From contig CAYMKI010000022.1 of assembly GCA_964390695.1 (NCBI GenBank), positions 1 through 30,399 of the forward strand: a DNA stretch of 30,399 nucleotides, written 5' to 3'. Shown piece by piece: positions 14,260 to 21,869 of the stretch. This stretch comes from CAWACC01 sp964390695. Lineage in GTDB: Bacteria; Chlamydiota; Chlamydiia; Chlamydiales; Parachlamydiaceae. The translations under genes and the position numbers were made by a program. The number at the start of each line of letters is the position of its first letter. The first letter of the stretch is position 1. Under the pieces are notes generated by a model that saw nothing but the letters and a program-made list of their open reading frames with translations, did not search any database and had not been told where the DNA came from.

Positions 14260-15261
14260 CTAGTCTAAAAAGATGGTGCCATCGGCCGGCATTCCCGCCT
14301 TTAGCTCTTGATGGGGATTTGCGATATCAATCTTGACCCTATAGACCAACTTAACCCTCTCGGTTTGGGTTTGGACATTTTTGGGAGTGAATTCGGCCTG
14401 GGAGGAGATAAAGCTGATACGGCCGGGATAAGTCTTATGAGGAAAGGTATCCGTCTTGACATCGACGGTTTGACCCAACTTGATCAAACCTAGTTCTGTT
14501 TCATTGATGTAGGCGCGTAACCAGACATTATCAAGATTACCTATCGTAACTATTGGGGTGCCTGGAGACACATACTCCCCGCTTTCGACATTCTTGGAGA
14601 GCACATACCCGCTGATCGGCGAATACAAATTCGCGTAGCCTAGGCGAATTTCTGAGATGACCAGCGACTGCTTGGCTTGCTGCAGGTCTGCCTCGGCCTT
14701 GCTGATTTTTTCGGCCCGTGTTCCGTTTCTGAGGAGATTATAGTATTCTGAATATTCCACATATTCTGCTTGGGCCTTGTCAAATAGGGACTTGCTAGTT
14801 TCAAACTCACGCGTTGAAATGACTTGCTGTTGAAACAGTTGCTGCTGCCTCAGAAAATCGGCTTCTTGCAGTGTGAGGTTAGCCTTGGCTTTATCTCGTT
14901 GAGCATCTGCCCGAGCAATTTCTTGGGGCAAGTACCCGTTGACTAATTCCAATAAATTCGCCTCTGCGGCGGCTACATCGGCTTGTTTGAGCTCCACTTC
15001 ATGCATTAGCTCCGAAGTGTCTAAAACCGCGATAAGCTGGCCGGCCTGCACAAAGTCGCCTTCATCCACCAAACGCTTGTCAACTCTTCCAGCTATTTTA
15101 AAGCTTACTTCAACGTCCGTAATCTCTACGTTTCCCGATAACTTGATGTTCTTTTTATGTTCAGACTTATTCTGAAAACCCCATAACATTATCAAGAAGA
15201 TTCCCAGCATTCCTGCAGCGAATATCAGTACTAATATATAGTTTTGCTTCAATTTTTCCAT
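14260..15261 (-). CDS. HlyD-family membrane-fusion protein (YbhG-like)
   Basis: A 333-residue periplasmic adaptor, first gene of the export operon. It has an uncleaved signal anchor at about 7-25 (NYILVLIFAAGMLGIFLIMLW), a split lipoyl domain (KRLVDEGDFVQAGQLIAVLD and SPISGYVLSKNVESGEYV), a long alpha-hairpin between them with many Gln/Ala/Glu heptads, and a beta-barrel (VWLRAYINETELGLIKLGQ). It would bridge the permeases to the TolC channel. The open frame extends to a TTG at 15288, but the ATG at 15261 places the anchor correctly at the N-terminus, so I use it; there is no strong ribosome-binding site for either. The ATPase gene follows without a gap. Compared with E. coli YbhG (about 330 residues), length is normal. 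Confidence 0.9.
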   Translation of the reverse strand: MEKLKQNYILVLIFAAGMLGIFLIMLWGFQNKSEHKKNIKLSGNVEITDVEVSFKIAGRVDKRLVDEGDFVQAGQLIAVLDTSELMHEVELKQADVAAAEANLLELVNGYLPQEIARADAQRDKAKANLTLQEADFLRQQQLFQQQVISTREFETSKSLFDKAQAEYVEYSEYYNLLRNGTRAEKISKAEADLQQAKQSLVISEIRLGYANLYSPISGYVLSKNVESGEYVSPGTPIVTIGNLDNVWLRAYINETELGLIKLGQTVDVKTDTFPHKTYPGRISFISSQAEFTPKNVQTQTERVKLVYRVKIDIANPHQELKAGMPADGTIFLD

Positions 15262-15369
15262 ATCATGCCAAATATCCACACAGTTCAAATTTCATATTGT
15301 TCACAGGTCCTGAAAACCTAAAAAGTGCTCTATACCATCTACCTTAGATAACTCATAGGGTTTTTTATG

Positions 15370-15403
15370 ACTATAGTAAATTCGCAACAGTTCATAAAGT
15401 TGC
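15370..15403 (-). promoter_or_regulatory. Candidate promoter/operator of the export operon
   Basis: On the minus strand TTTATG (15398-15393) and TATAGT (15375-15370) are 17 bases apart. An inverted repeat, GCAAC (15384-15388) and GTTGC (15399-15403), overlaps the -35 and spacer, as an operator for a repressor would. The boxes are weak and no regulator gene is adjacent, so this is tentative. Confidence 0.25.
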
Positions 15404-15601
15404 CAAAAACCTCATTTTCCGAATTTTGCAATTCCCTCTATTTTCGCAAATAAACAACAAATAACTTTAGATTGAAAACTATTTACACATGAAATAAAAT
15501 AAAATTGCACGCTTAATTATTAAGATTTTGTAAATAAATTAAACGTTAAATAAAAAAACCAATAAGTTATAGAGCTACGCAAATAACCTTAAAATGCTGT
15601 C

Positions 15602-15631
15602 TTCAAGTTAGTCTGATAAACGCTGTATAAC
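15602..15631 (+). promoter_or_regulatory. Candidate promoter of the effector-like cluster
   Basis: TTCAAG (15602-15607) and TATAAC (15626-15631) are separated by 18 bases, about 35 bases before the first ATG of the cluster. The match to the sigma-70/sigma-66 consensus is moderate. Confidence 0.3.
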
Positions 15632-15665
15632 AGGTAATTGATTCTATAGATAAAAAGGATAAAAC

Positions 15666-17081
15666 ATGGCCTCTCCAGTTAATTCAAACCGCTCCTCTTC
15701 TTCTCAAGTTACTTATAAAGATGACAGTTCAAACTCGCAACGCAAAGATTTAATCCAACGTTCACGCCGCATGCGACAGATGGAGCGCTCTCCTTCGCCG
15801 TTTAATAATACAATGCAGCAAATCGATAAAAAACTTCACGATGCAGATAAACTCGATAACGCCATGGCCAAATTGCTAGTTCGAAGCAAAGAGTTGCTAT
15901 TGAAAAATTCTCAACAAGATAGCCTCTTTTCATCTAACAATAATCCTGACCAGAAATCCATATCACAATTGGAAATCAATCTAAAACAAAAATGTCTTGA
16001 TCTTTCTAAAATAATGATATCCGCCTCCATGTTCGCTAATACGGAAAAAACACACCCCCAATTTGCTAATCAAATGAAAGCATTTGCGGTTGATTTGGAA
16101 GAAGACTTAAAATTTGCTCAAAAAAGAATCCAATCGCTACTATCCAACAAAGATACTTCCACAAGCTCTACTTCATCTACTTCTGATGCATCTAACGCCT
16201 CCACTTCAAGCACGTCTATCACGCAACGTAAAATGGCAGAAAAGGCACTTGGTTCTAGTCCAGCCACTACCACTCCCACTAAATCTCCTGAAGCCTCATC
16301 CTCTATAGAATTTGAAGATGAAAAAAAGTCATCCTCCACATCCTCAAAACGCAAAAATAGGAAAAAGAAATCTAAGATTAACAAGGAAGTTAAAACACAC
16401 CCTCTTCCCTCCCCAAAAAAATCTGAAGCGCCGGCTTCAACAAGCCTTGATCCGGATCCATTCAAAGAAGAGGAGTCGTCAGCTCCAACCATACAGTCAT
16501 CTACAGCTTCTTCCAACAAAAAACTAGATGACAACTTAAGGCTATACAAACCATCTAACCGCTGCAAGGAGCTACCCCGTGTTACACGTTGGCTAACCAA
16601 AGATACCGATCAAATACGTCAGTTTGTGGACACCTCCATGGAAGGAGATGCTTTAAAGCACTATGAACACCTTTCTGACGAAGAAATTCTAGAACAGCGT
16701 GCACGGCACTATTTACCCGGCACAGAAAGACTTCTGATGGACCCTGAATTCCGCAACAAATACACCTTCCCCACCAACCGAGGCTATGGCATGCTGGCAC
16801 AACTAGCTTTCAATCAAACGAAAACGAACGGCATTCTTTACATTGGCATAGACGATGCACTGATTGTCTTCCACAAATATTTTGAAGACGTCCAATTCAG
16901 CACGTCTACAACCAATTGGTTATTGGATAAAGAAGGATCTAATCCTATTGAAGCTGTACAATTTAACGAATCCTGGCATTCGGACTTTAAGTTTGATTCT
17001 CACCTTTCGGATAAAGACGTTTTCACATTCACCTACTCCGATGATCATGCTATCTCTATTTACCCCTTAAAACCTATGTAA
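15666..17081 (+). CDS. Ser/Thr-rich effector-like protein, paralogue 1 (471 aa)
   Basis: I do not recognise the family. Residues 1-30 are Ser/Asn-rich and lack a Sec signal, as in type III secretion signals. About 50-160 are helical. Residues 161-290 are low complexity (runs of S and T) with a basic cluster KRKNRKKKSK (228-237) that looks like a nuclear localisation signal. Residues 291-471 form a compact domain, with motifs IRQF, ILEQRARHYLPGTERL, NRGYGMLAQL, GILYIG, FHKYFE and FTYSDDH. This domain is shared with the next gene: 181 residues each with no gaps, about 98 identities by hand (54 percent). AAGGA lies 6 bases before the ATG. No membrane segment. A secreted host-interacting protein is an inference from composition and tandem duplication. 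Confidence 0.8.
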   Translation: MASPVNSNRSSSSQVTYKDDSSNSQRKDLIQRSRRMRQMERSPSPFNNTMQQIDKKLHDADKLDNAMAKLLVRSKELLLKNSQQDSLFSSNNNPDQKSISQLEINLKQKCLDLSKIMISASMFANTEKTHPQFANQMKAFAVDLEEDLKFAQKRIQSLLSNKDTSTSSTSSTSDASNASTSSTSITQRKMAEKALGSSPATTTPTKSPEASSSIEFEDEKKSSSTSSKRKNRKKKSKINKEVKTHPLPSPKKSEAPASTSLDPDPFKEEESSAPTIQSSTASSNKKLDDNLRLYKPSNRCKELPRVTRWLTKDTDQIRQFVDTSMEGDALKHYEHLSDEEILEQRARHYLPGTERLLMDPEFRNKYTFPTNRGYGMLAQLAFNQTKTNGILYIGIDDALIVFHKYFEDVQFSTSTTNWLLDKEGSNPIEAVQFNESWHSDFKFDSHLSDKDVFTFTYSDDHAISIYPLKPM

Positions 17082-17147
17082 AGCTCAGAAAAGGTATTTT
17101 GTTAAATATAAAACATCATAAACCTTAATTTATATAAAGGAATCTTT

Positions 17148-18338
17148 ATGTCTTATTCTCCTGTTACCTCTGACTCTTCTGTGAATTATAGTTCCACTTC
17201 CTCGACTTCATCTGTATCCAATTCACAGCAGACGCCTTCCCCAACACTCCCCTCGCCTCATACAGATGCGATATCGCCGGCCAATCGACGCCAAGAACTC
17301 AAGAAATTAGCCCGGGAGCGCATTCAAGCTAAAAAAAACGGGCGCACAGGTTCTCTAAAAACGGAACTTGCTAGCTTACAGTTAAAAAAAATCGGCATTC
17401 AACAAGATATTGTCAAAAATGAACAAAAGCATATCAAAGAGAGGCAAGCTCTCGAAAAGCTAAGTGATTGCCTGATTGTTATGCAAACCTCATTAAAATC
17501 TTTTGATTCGTTTTTGAAACATACCATTGAGGAATTTAAATCCCTAGAAAAAGCTAGAAAAGACCTTCACACCTACATCTCACAACTTAAAAAGTCCGCG
17601 ACTTTTACAACTCCTCAGCCCATTCAACCCCTAGCCGCATCTTCTGAAAAAACTGATGAGGTACCAGCAAATATTTCATCTCAACCAGAAACTGCACAGA
17701 CCGAAACCATTGAAGACGCAACAGCTCCACAAAATGTGATGATGACATCACCTCTTCAGCATTTGAGCCCTGAGGAAAAAATGTCTACCACTTTAAAATT
17801 GTATAAACGAGTGAATAAATGCCATGAGCATCCCAGAGTCCGCAGATGGGCGACTGTAAACACCGATGAAATCCGTCAATTTACGGATATCCTTCCGAAT
17901 GGATCGCTTGTATATCGATATAAAAATTGCTCTGATAAGGAAATCTTGCAGCAACGGGCTAGGCATTATCTTCCAGGAACGGAAAGATTAGTGTTGAATG
18001 AAGACTTTAGAAACTCGCATGCCTTTGCCACAAACAGAGGCTATGGAATGCTGGCACAACTGTGCTTTCAAAACTCTAAGATGGACGGCATTTTGTATAT
18101 TGGATTAGATGCCGAGAACGTCATCTTTCACAAATATTTTGAACCGATAGATTTTTCAACAGACGTCAAATCCTGGATAGTGGACAAAGAAACAGCCCTT
18201 CATGCCGAACCTGAGTTTGACAATAGCGGCTGGCAATCTGATTTTGATTTTGAAGCAGAAGTCACAGACAAAAACGTCTTCAAATTCACTTATAGCAAAG
18301 ACCATCATATTTATATTTATCCGATGATCAAAGAATGA
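17148..18338 (+). CDS. Ser/Thr-rich effector-like protein, paralogue 2 (396 aa)
   Basis: Tandem paralogue of the preceding gene, 66 bases downstream. Residues 1-45 are Ser/Thr/Pro-rich without a Sec signal. About 68-150 are a Lys/Glu/Leu coiled coil that is not obviously similar to paralogue 1. About 155-205 are a Pro/Thr/Glu linker. Residues 216-396 are the shared 181-residue domain, including ILQQRARHYLPGTERL (almost identical to paralogue 1), NRGYGMLAQL (identical), GILYIG, IFHKYFE and FTYSKDH. It lacks the basic nuclear-signal-like cluster of paralogue 1. The strong ribosome-binding site AAAGGA is 7 bases upstream. A hairpin terminator follows. The variable N-terminus with conserved C-terminal domain is typical of effector families; the function is unknown. 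Confidence 0.8.
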   Translation: MSYSPVTSDSSVNYSSTSSTSSVSNSQQTPSPTLPSPHTDAISPANRRQELKKLARERIQAKKNGRTGSLKTELASLQLKKIGIQQDIVKNEQKHIKERQALEKLSDCLIVMQTSLKSFDSFLKHTIEEFKSLEKARKDLHTYISQLKKSATFTTPQPIQPLAASSEKTDEVPANISSQPETAQTETIEDATAPQNVMMTSPLQHLSPEEKMSTTLKLYKRVNKCHEHPRVRRWATVNTDEIRQFTDILPNGSLVYRYKNCSDKEILQQRARHYLPGTERLVLNEDFRNSHAFATNRGYGMLAQLCFQNSKMDGILYIGLDAENVIFHKYFEPIDFSTDVKSWIVDKETALHAEPEFDNSGWQSDFDFEAEVTDKNVFKFTYSKDHHIYIYPMIKE

Positions 18339-18344
18339 GTCTAA

Positions 18345-18391
18345 TCGCAAAAGTTCTCCTTCCTCCTTCGTCGGGAGGTGAATTTTTGCGA
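18345..18391 (+). terminator. Nested stem-loop terminator after the paralogue pair
   Basis: The outer stem TCGCAAAA (18345-18352) pairs with TTTTGCGA (18384-18391), and inside it CCTCC pairs with GGGAGG around the loop TTCGTC. A T-rich stretch (TTTAGTTTTTC) follows. This would separate the two paralogues from the next gene. Confidence 0.6.
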
Positions 18392-18501
18392 AAATTTAGT
18401 TTTTCTGGATTCAATTTGGAGAAGTATGTTAACCTCATATTCATTTCTTTGCAAACTATAAAGAGATTTAATTAACAGATAACTATTTTAAGGAGTATCT
18501 C

Positions 18502-19335
18502 ATGTATAACCCAGTATCTGGCTCGGGAAATAACCCTTACGTTTCAACGTCGCCCACTCTCGCTCAAGCTACCCCCTCCACATGGGCATTATCCCATAAT
18601 ATTACTAAAATAATCAGTGAATCAACCGAAATACCTGGCCTCAAAGCCGAGCAACTACAGCAGTTAAGACCGCAACTACTGTCCTATTGGAATCAACTTG
18701 TTCAATCGGGTGAATTGGTGATTTCGGATACTGACGAAAAAATCCGCCCCTATTTCGTAACACTGCAGGCCGTTACAGAACATGTTTTAGCCTGTGAATT
18801 GGGTAAGCAGGTCCTCTCACTGAAGGGAATAATTCACACACCAGCACCGGCAACCCCGCTGTGCACTAAAGATAACCTGTCTTCCAATCTTGTCGATCCA
18901 AGCATTGAGAATGATCAAAAGCGTCTTTTAACTGTCAAGGCACGCGTCACCATCTTAAGAGAATATTTACAGAAAAGTGGTCAGTTATATGTTTTATACC
19001 CTAAAAATGGTATTCACACCCGAACGGAAGAACAACAAAAGATCTATAAAAATGAATTGCAAGAGCATTCTAAAGTATTATTTGATAGACCCCTCGACAT
19101 AGAAACCCTACCTGATGAAATGAGCGGAGCCACTTATTTTTTTCAGGATAAAGAAGGGAAGACCGGAATTTTTGCGATTAAAATGACTCAGGCCAACAAA
19201 CTTAAACCAGAAGGCCATTTTGGCTTGTGGTATGGAGATATTCACCACCCCTCAATAAGTTCACGCGTGCATTCACTCAAGGAATTTATCAAACAAAGCA
19301 ATCCCGAATTGATAACAGAACTCCAGATGCAGTAA
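18502..19335 (+). CDS. Ser/Pro-rich effector-like protein of unknown family (277 aa)
   Basis: Unrecognised. The first 30 residues (MYNPVSGSGNNPYVSTSPTL…) are rich in Ser, Thr, Asn and Pro and lack a Sec signal, resembling the start of the two genes before it. Residues 40-180 are predicted helical with many Gln/Leu. The C-terminal third (about 205-277) contains GATYFFQDKEGKTGIFAIKM and GHFGLWYGDI, a compact beta-rich segment. It does not align convincingly with the 181-residue domain of the preceding paralogues. AAGGAG is 7 bases before the ATG, and it follows a terminator, so it probably has its own promoter. It converges with the methyltransferase gene, 13 bases apart. An effector role is inferred only from composition and neighbourhood. 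Confidence 0.7.
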   Translation: MYNPVSGSGNNPYVSTSPTLAQATPSTWALSHNITKIISESTEIPGLKAEQLQQLRPQLLSYWNQLVQSGELVISDTDEKIRPYFVTLQAVTEHVLACELGKQVLSLKGIIHTPAPATPLCTKDNLSSNLVDPSIENDQKRLLTVKARVTILREYLQKSGQLYVLYPKNGIHTRTEEQQKIYKNELQEHSKVLFDRPLDIETLPDEMSGATYFFQDKEGKTGIFAIKMTQANKLKPEGHFGLWYGDIHHPSISSRVHSLKEFIKQSNPELITELQMQ

Positions 19336-19348
19336 AGAACAGGCTTTG

Positions 19349-19921
19349 CTATTTCTCCACCTGAAACGTGACTTGCAAGGAAGTCGCAGGAAATATAAAG
19401 GCTAGTCTTTTTTCATACTGGCGAGGAAAAAGATTAGCCAAAAAACCTATCCCTAAGGCAAAAGTCAAGTCGTCAAAGTAGAGGTATTTCTCCTGGATAT
19501 GAAAGTCTGTTTTGTAGAAGGGGTTTCCTTTGATGAAAAAATCTAGGGAAGAGAAAGTAAAACGATGGCTGTGATCGGTATGCCTATAAGCCTCTGAACG
19601 GGTAAAATGAGGCAGTTCCAAAAATATTTTGCCCTTTTTAGAGGTGATCCTATTTAATTCTTCGAGGGTTTTAGCAGTGTCCGGCAAGTGTTCTATCACA
19701 TGCTGGCACAAGATTAAATCATAGGCATTATCGGCAATCGGCCAAGGGAATCGCGTCAGGTCGTGATTGATATCCAACGGTGTATGCACATCGGCTGAAA
19801 GATGCAATACATGTGTTTTGCCATGACAATCGGCATGGCGGCTTAAATCCAGTATTTTCTTTCCCTTAAATTCTTCCAGCAGCTTGTGCTTTGTCTTTTT
19901 GGGATGCGGAAAAACTCTCAT
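19349..19921 (-). CDS. Class I SAM-dependent methyltransferase (Methyltransf_11-like)
   Basis: A 190-residue protein with a short class I methyltransferase fold. The post-I to motif IV region is clear: DNAYDLILCQHVIEHLPD, followed by LEELNRITSKKGKIFLELPH as motif V/VI. Motif I is unusual: KILDLSRHADC in place of the glycine-rich ILDLGCGxG, so cofactor binding may be altered or the domain may have lost activity. HxxHSHRFTF and a Phe-rich C-terminus follow, as in small methyltransferases of surface polysaccharide loci. The substrate is unknown. The ATG at 19921 has no good ribosome-binding site. It lies 106 bases downstream of glmS on the same strand and may be read through from it. Confidence 0.75.
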   Translation of the reverse strand: MRVFPHPKKTKHKLLEEFKGKKILDLSRHADCHGKTHVLHLSADVHTPLDINHDLTRFPWPIADNAYDLILCQHVIEHLPDTAKTLEELNRITSKKGKIFLELPHFTRSEAYRHTDHSHRFTFSSLDFFIKGNPFYKTDFHIQEKYLYFDDLTFALGIGFLANLFPRQYEKRLAFIFPATSLQVTFQVEK

Positions 19922-20027
19922 AGACGCAACATGCCATGCAATTTTAGTTTATCTATGCCCCAACTCGTTCCAACTTGTTCACCTGGGCAACTGCAATATT
20001 CCAAAAAAATCTTTTTAATGCAAGCAA

Positions 20028-21854
20028 CTATTCAACCGTAACCGATTTAGCCAAATTGCGCGGATGGTCTATATCTTCACCGCGTTCTTTAGCTATATAG
20101 TAAGCTAATAGCTGAGTGACGATAGCCGTGGTCACACAGGCAAATTCGTCGGGAACATCGGGAATAGTGATGATATGATCGGCGATATTTTCTAATCCCG
20201 CGGCATTTTCTTCGGCTATGGCGATGATGCGCCCATTGCGGGCTTTGATTTCCATTAAATTGCTGACCAGCTTTTCAAAGGTCAACTTATTGGCACATAA
20301 GGCCACAGTGGGACAGTTTTCATTGATCAAGGCTATCGGACCGTGTTTAAGTTCTCCGGCAGGATAACCGTTAGCATTAATGTAGGAAATCTCTTTTAGT
20401 TTTAGAGCGCCCTCTAGACTTGCCGGGAACATATAGTTGCGCCCCACAAAGAAAAAATTGTCGCAATGGGCGTAGTGTTTGGCAATATCTTCAATTTTCT
20501 TGGATTGATCCAATACCGCTTGGGCTTGATCGGGAAGTTTTTTGAGGGCCCTTAAAAAATCTTGCCCCTCCATTTTGCTCATATTGCGCATTCTGGCCAA
20601 TAGCAGGGAGAAGAGGGATAACACAATCAATTGACTGGTAAAGGCTTTTGTGGAACATACCCCAATTTCAGGACCGGCACGCAGAAACAAGGTAGCATCG
20701 GCTTCACGCGTCATGGATGAACCATAAACGTTGCATACGGCTATTATTTTTGAGCCCTTGGCTTTAAGCTCTCTCATGGCAGCCAAAGTATCGGCGGTTT
20801 CTCCTGATTGGCTGATGGCAATCACTAATGTCCCTTTAGCTACTACGGGATTTTTGTAGCGATACTCTGAAGAAATTTCCACCTGCACCGGAATGCGCGC
20901 TTTATCCTCTAGAAGATACGAAGCGACATAACCGGCATGCCAAGAGGTACCGCAGGCTAAGATCAGGATGCGTTCTACCGCCAGCAATTCGTTCAGGTCA
21001 AAGTTCAGCTCCTCAAAAACAGCCGTGCCATATTCATCTATAAAACGGGAAAGCAAGGCATTGCGGATAGTTTGAGGTTGTTCATGGATTTCTTTCAGAG
21101 TGAAATGTTCGAAATTACCTTTTGAGGCTTCGTTGGCATAGACGGCTAGGGTCTCTGTTTTCTTGTTTATAGGCGCCATACTGGAATTATAGATTTCCAA
21201 ATGATCGGCCTTGATCACCGCAATTTCGGCATGTTCAATAAAAATCACCTCTTGAGTCTGCTGTACAAAGGCATTGGCATCGGATGAAATGAACACCTCT
21301 TCTCTTCCTATACCCACAACGAGCGGGGCTTGGTTTGCACATACAATGATTTGGCCTGGAAAATCTTGATGAATCACAGCGAAGGCATAGGAGCCTTTGA
21401 GCAAAGGCACCGTCTGCTGCACGGCTTTGAGAAAGTCCCCTTCGTAGAAATCGCCGATGAGTTGTGCGATCACCTCGGTATCTGTATCAGAAGCGAATTT
21501 AATGCCTTTATGTTTCATCATCTCGCGCAGACTTTCATAGTTCTCGATGATGCCGTTGTGCACCAAAGCTATTGAATGGTCTGCATTGAAGTGAGGGTGA
21601 GCATTAATTCTGGAAGGTCTTCCATGTGTTGCCCAGCGAGTCTGTCCGATGACGGCATCTAAATCCAAAAGGGATCGATCTATAGCCTGTTCCAAAGTAG
21701 CAATCTTGCCTACCTCTTTCCAATAATATATCTTTCCATCTTTCAGTCCAGCGATGCCTGCAGAATCATATCCTCGATATTCCAGCCTTTTGAGTCCATT
21801 CAGCACCATTTGTACTGATTGTTTTTTTCCTACATATCCAAATATTCCGCACAT
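20028..21854 (-). CDS. glmS: Glutamine-fructose-6-phosphate aminotransferase
   Basis: A 608-residue cytoplasmic enzyme converting fructose 6-phosphate and glutamine to glucosamine 6-phosphate, the entry to UDP-GlcNAc. The N-terminal class II amidotransferase begins MCGIFGYVG (Cys2 nucleophile) with RWATHGRPS and HNGIIENYESL. Two SIS domains follow with ILACGTSWHAG and AISQSGETADT in the first, and GRNYMFPASLEGALKLKEI and AGELKHGPIALI in the second. The C-terminus ends HPRNLAKSVTVE, the standard catalytic tail. Length equals E. coli GlmS. It follows glmM after 15 bases on the same strand, an operon also found in Chlamydia as I remember it. No glmS riboswitch is visible in the short leader. Confidence 0.97.
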   Translation of the reverse strand: MCGIFGYVGKKQSVQMVLNGLKRLEYRGYDSAGIAGLKDGKIYYWKEVGKIATLEQAIDRSLLDLDAVIGQTRWATHGRPSRINAHPHFNADHSIALVHNGIIENYESLREMMKHKGIKFASDTDTEVIAQLIGDFYEGDFLKAVQQTVPLLKGSYAFAVIHQDFPGQIIVCANQAPLVVGIGREEVFISSDANAFVQQTQEVIFIEHAEIAVIKADHLEIYNSSMAPINKKTETLAVYANEASKGNFEHFTLKEIHEQPQTIRNALLSRFIDEYGTAVFEELNFDLNELLAVERILILACGTSWHAGYVASYLLEDKARIPVQVEISSEYRYKNPVVAKGTLVIAISQSGETADTLAAMRELKAKGSKIIAVCNVYGSSMTREADATLFLRAGPEIGVCSTKAFTSQLIVLSLFSLLLARMRNMSKMEGQDFLRALKKLPDQAQAVLDQSKKIEDIAKHYAHCDNFFFVGRNYMFPASLEGALKLKEISYINANGYPAGELKHGPIALINENCPTVALCANKLTFEKLVSNLMEIKARNGRIIAIAEENAAGLENIADHIITIPDVPDEFACVTTAIVTQLLAYYIAKERGEDIDHPRNLAKSVTVE

Positions 21855-21869
21855 ATTACGACTCTACAA

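Larger units (their letters stand above)
15262..15665. other. 404-base divergent intergenic region
   Basis: I see no gene. It must hold the promoter of the export operon (minus strand) and that of the effector-like cluster (plus strand). Weak candidates are given separately. A small palindrome, CTTAAT-T-ATTAAG (15512-15524), lies in the middle of an AT-rich stretch and might be an operator. Confidence 0.5.

Noticed and set aside
16118..16600. 160-codon open frame on the minus strand
   Set aside because: It is the antisense of the Ser/Thr-rich region of paralogue 1; its Ser/Asp/Glu-rich composition mirrors that low complexity and it has no ribosome-binding site.
21855..21869. glmS ribozyme/riboswitch
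   Set aside because: Only 15 bases separate glmM and glmS, far too short for the ribozyme.
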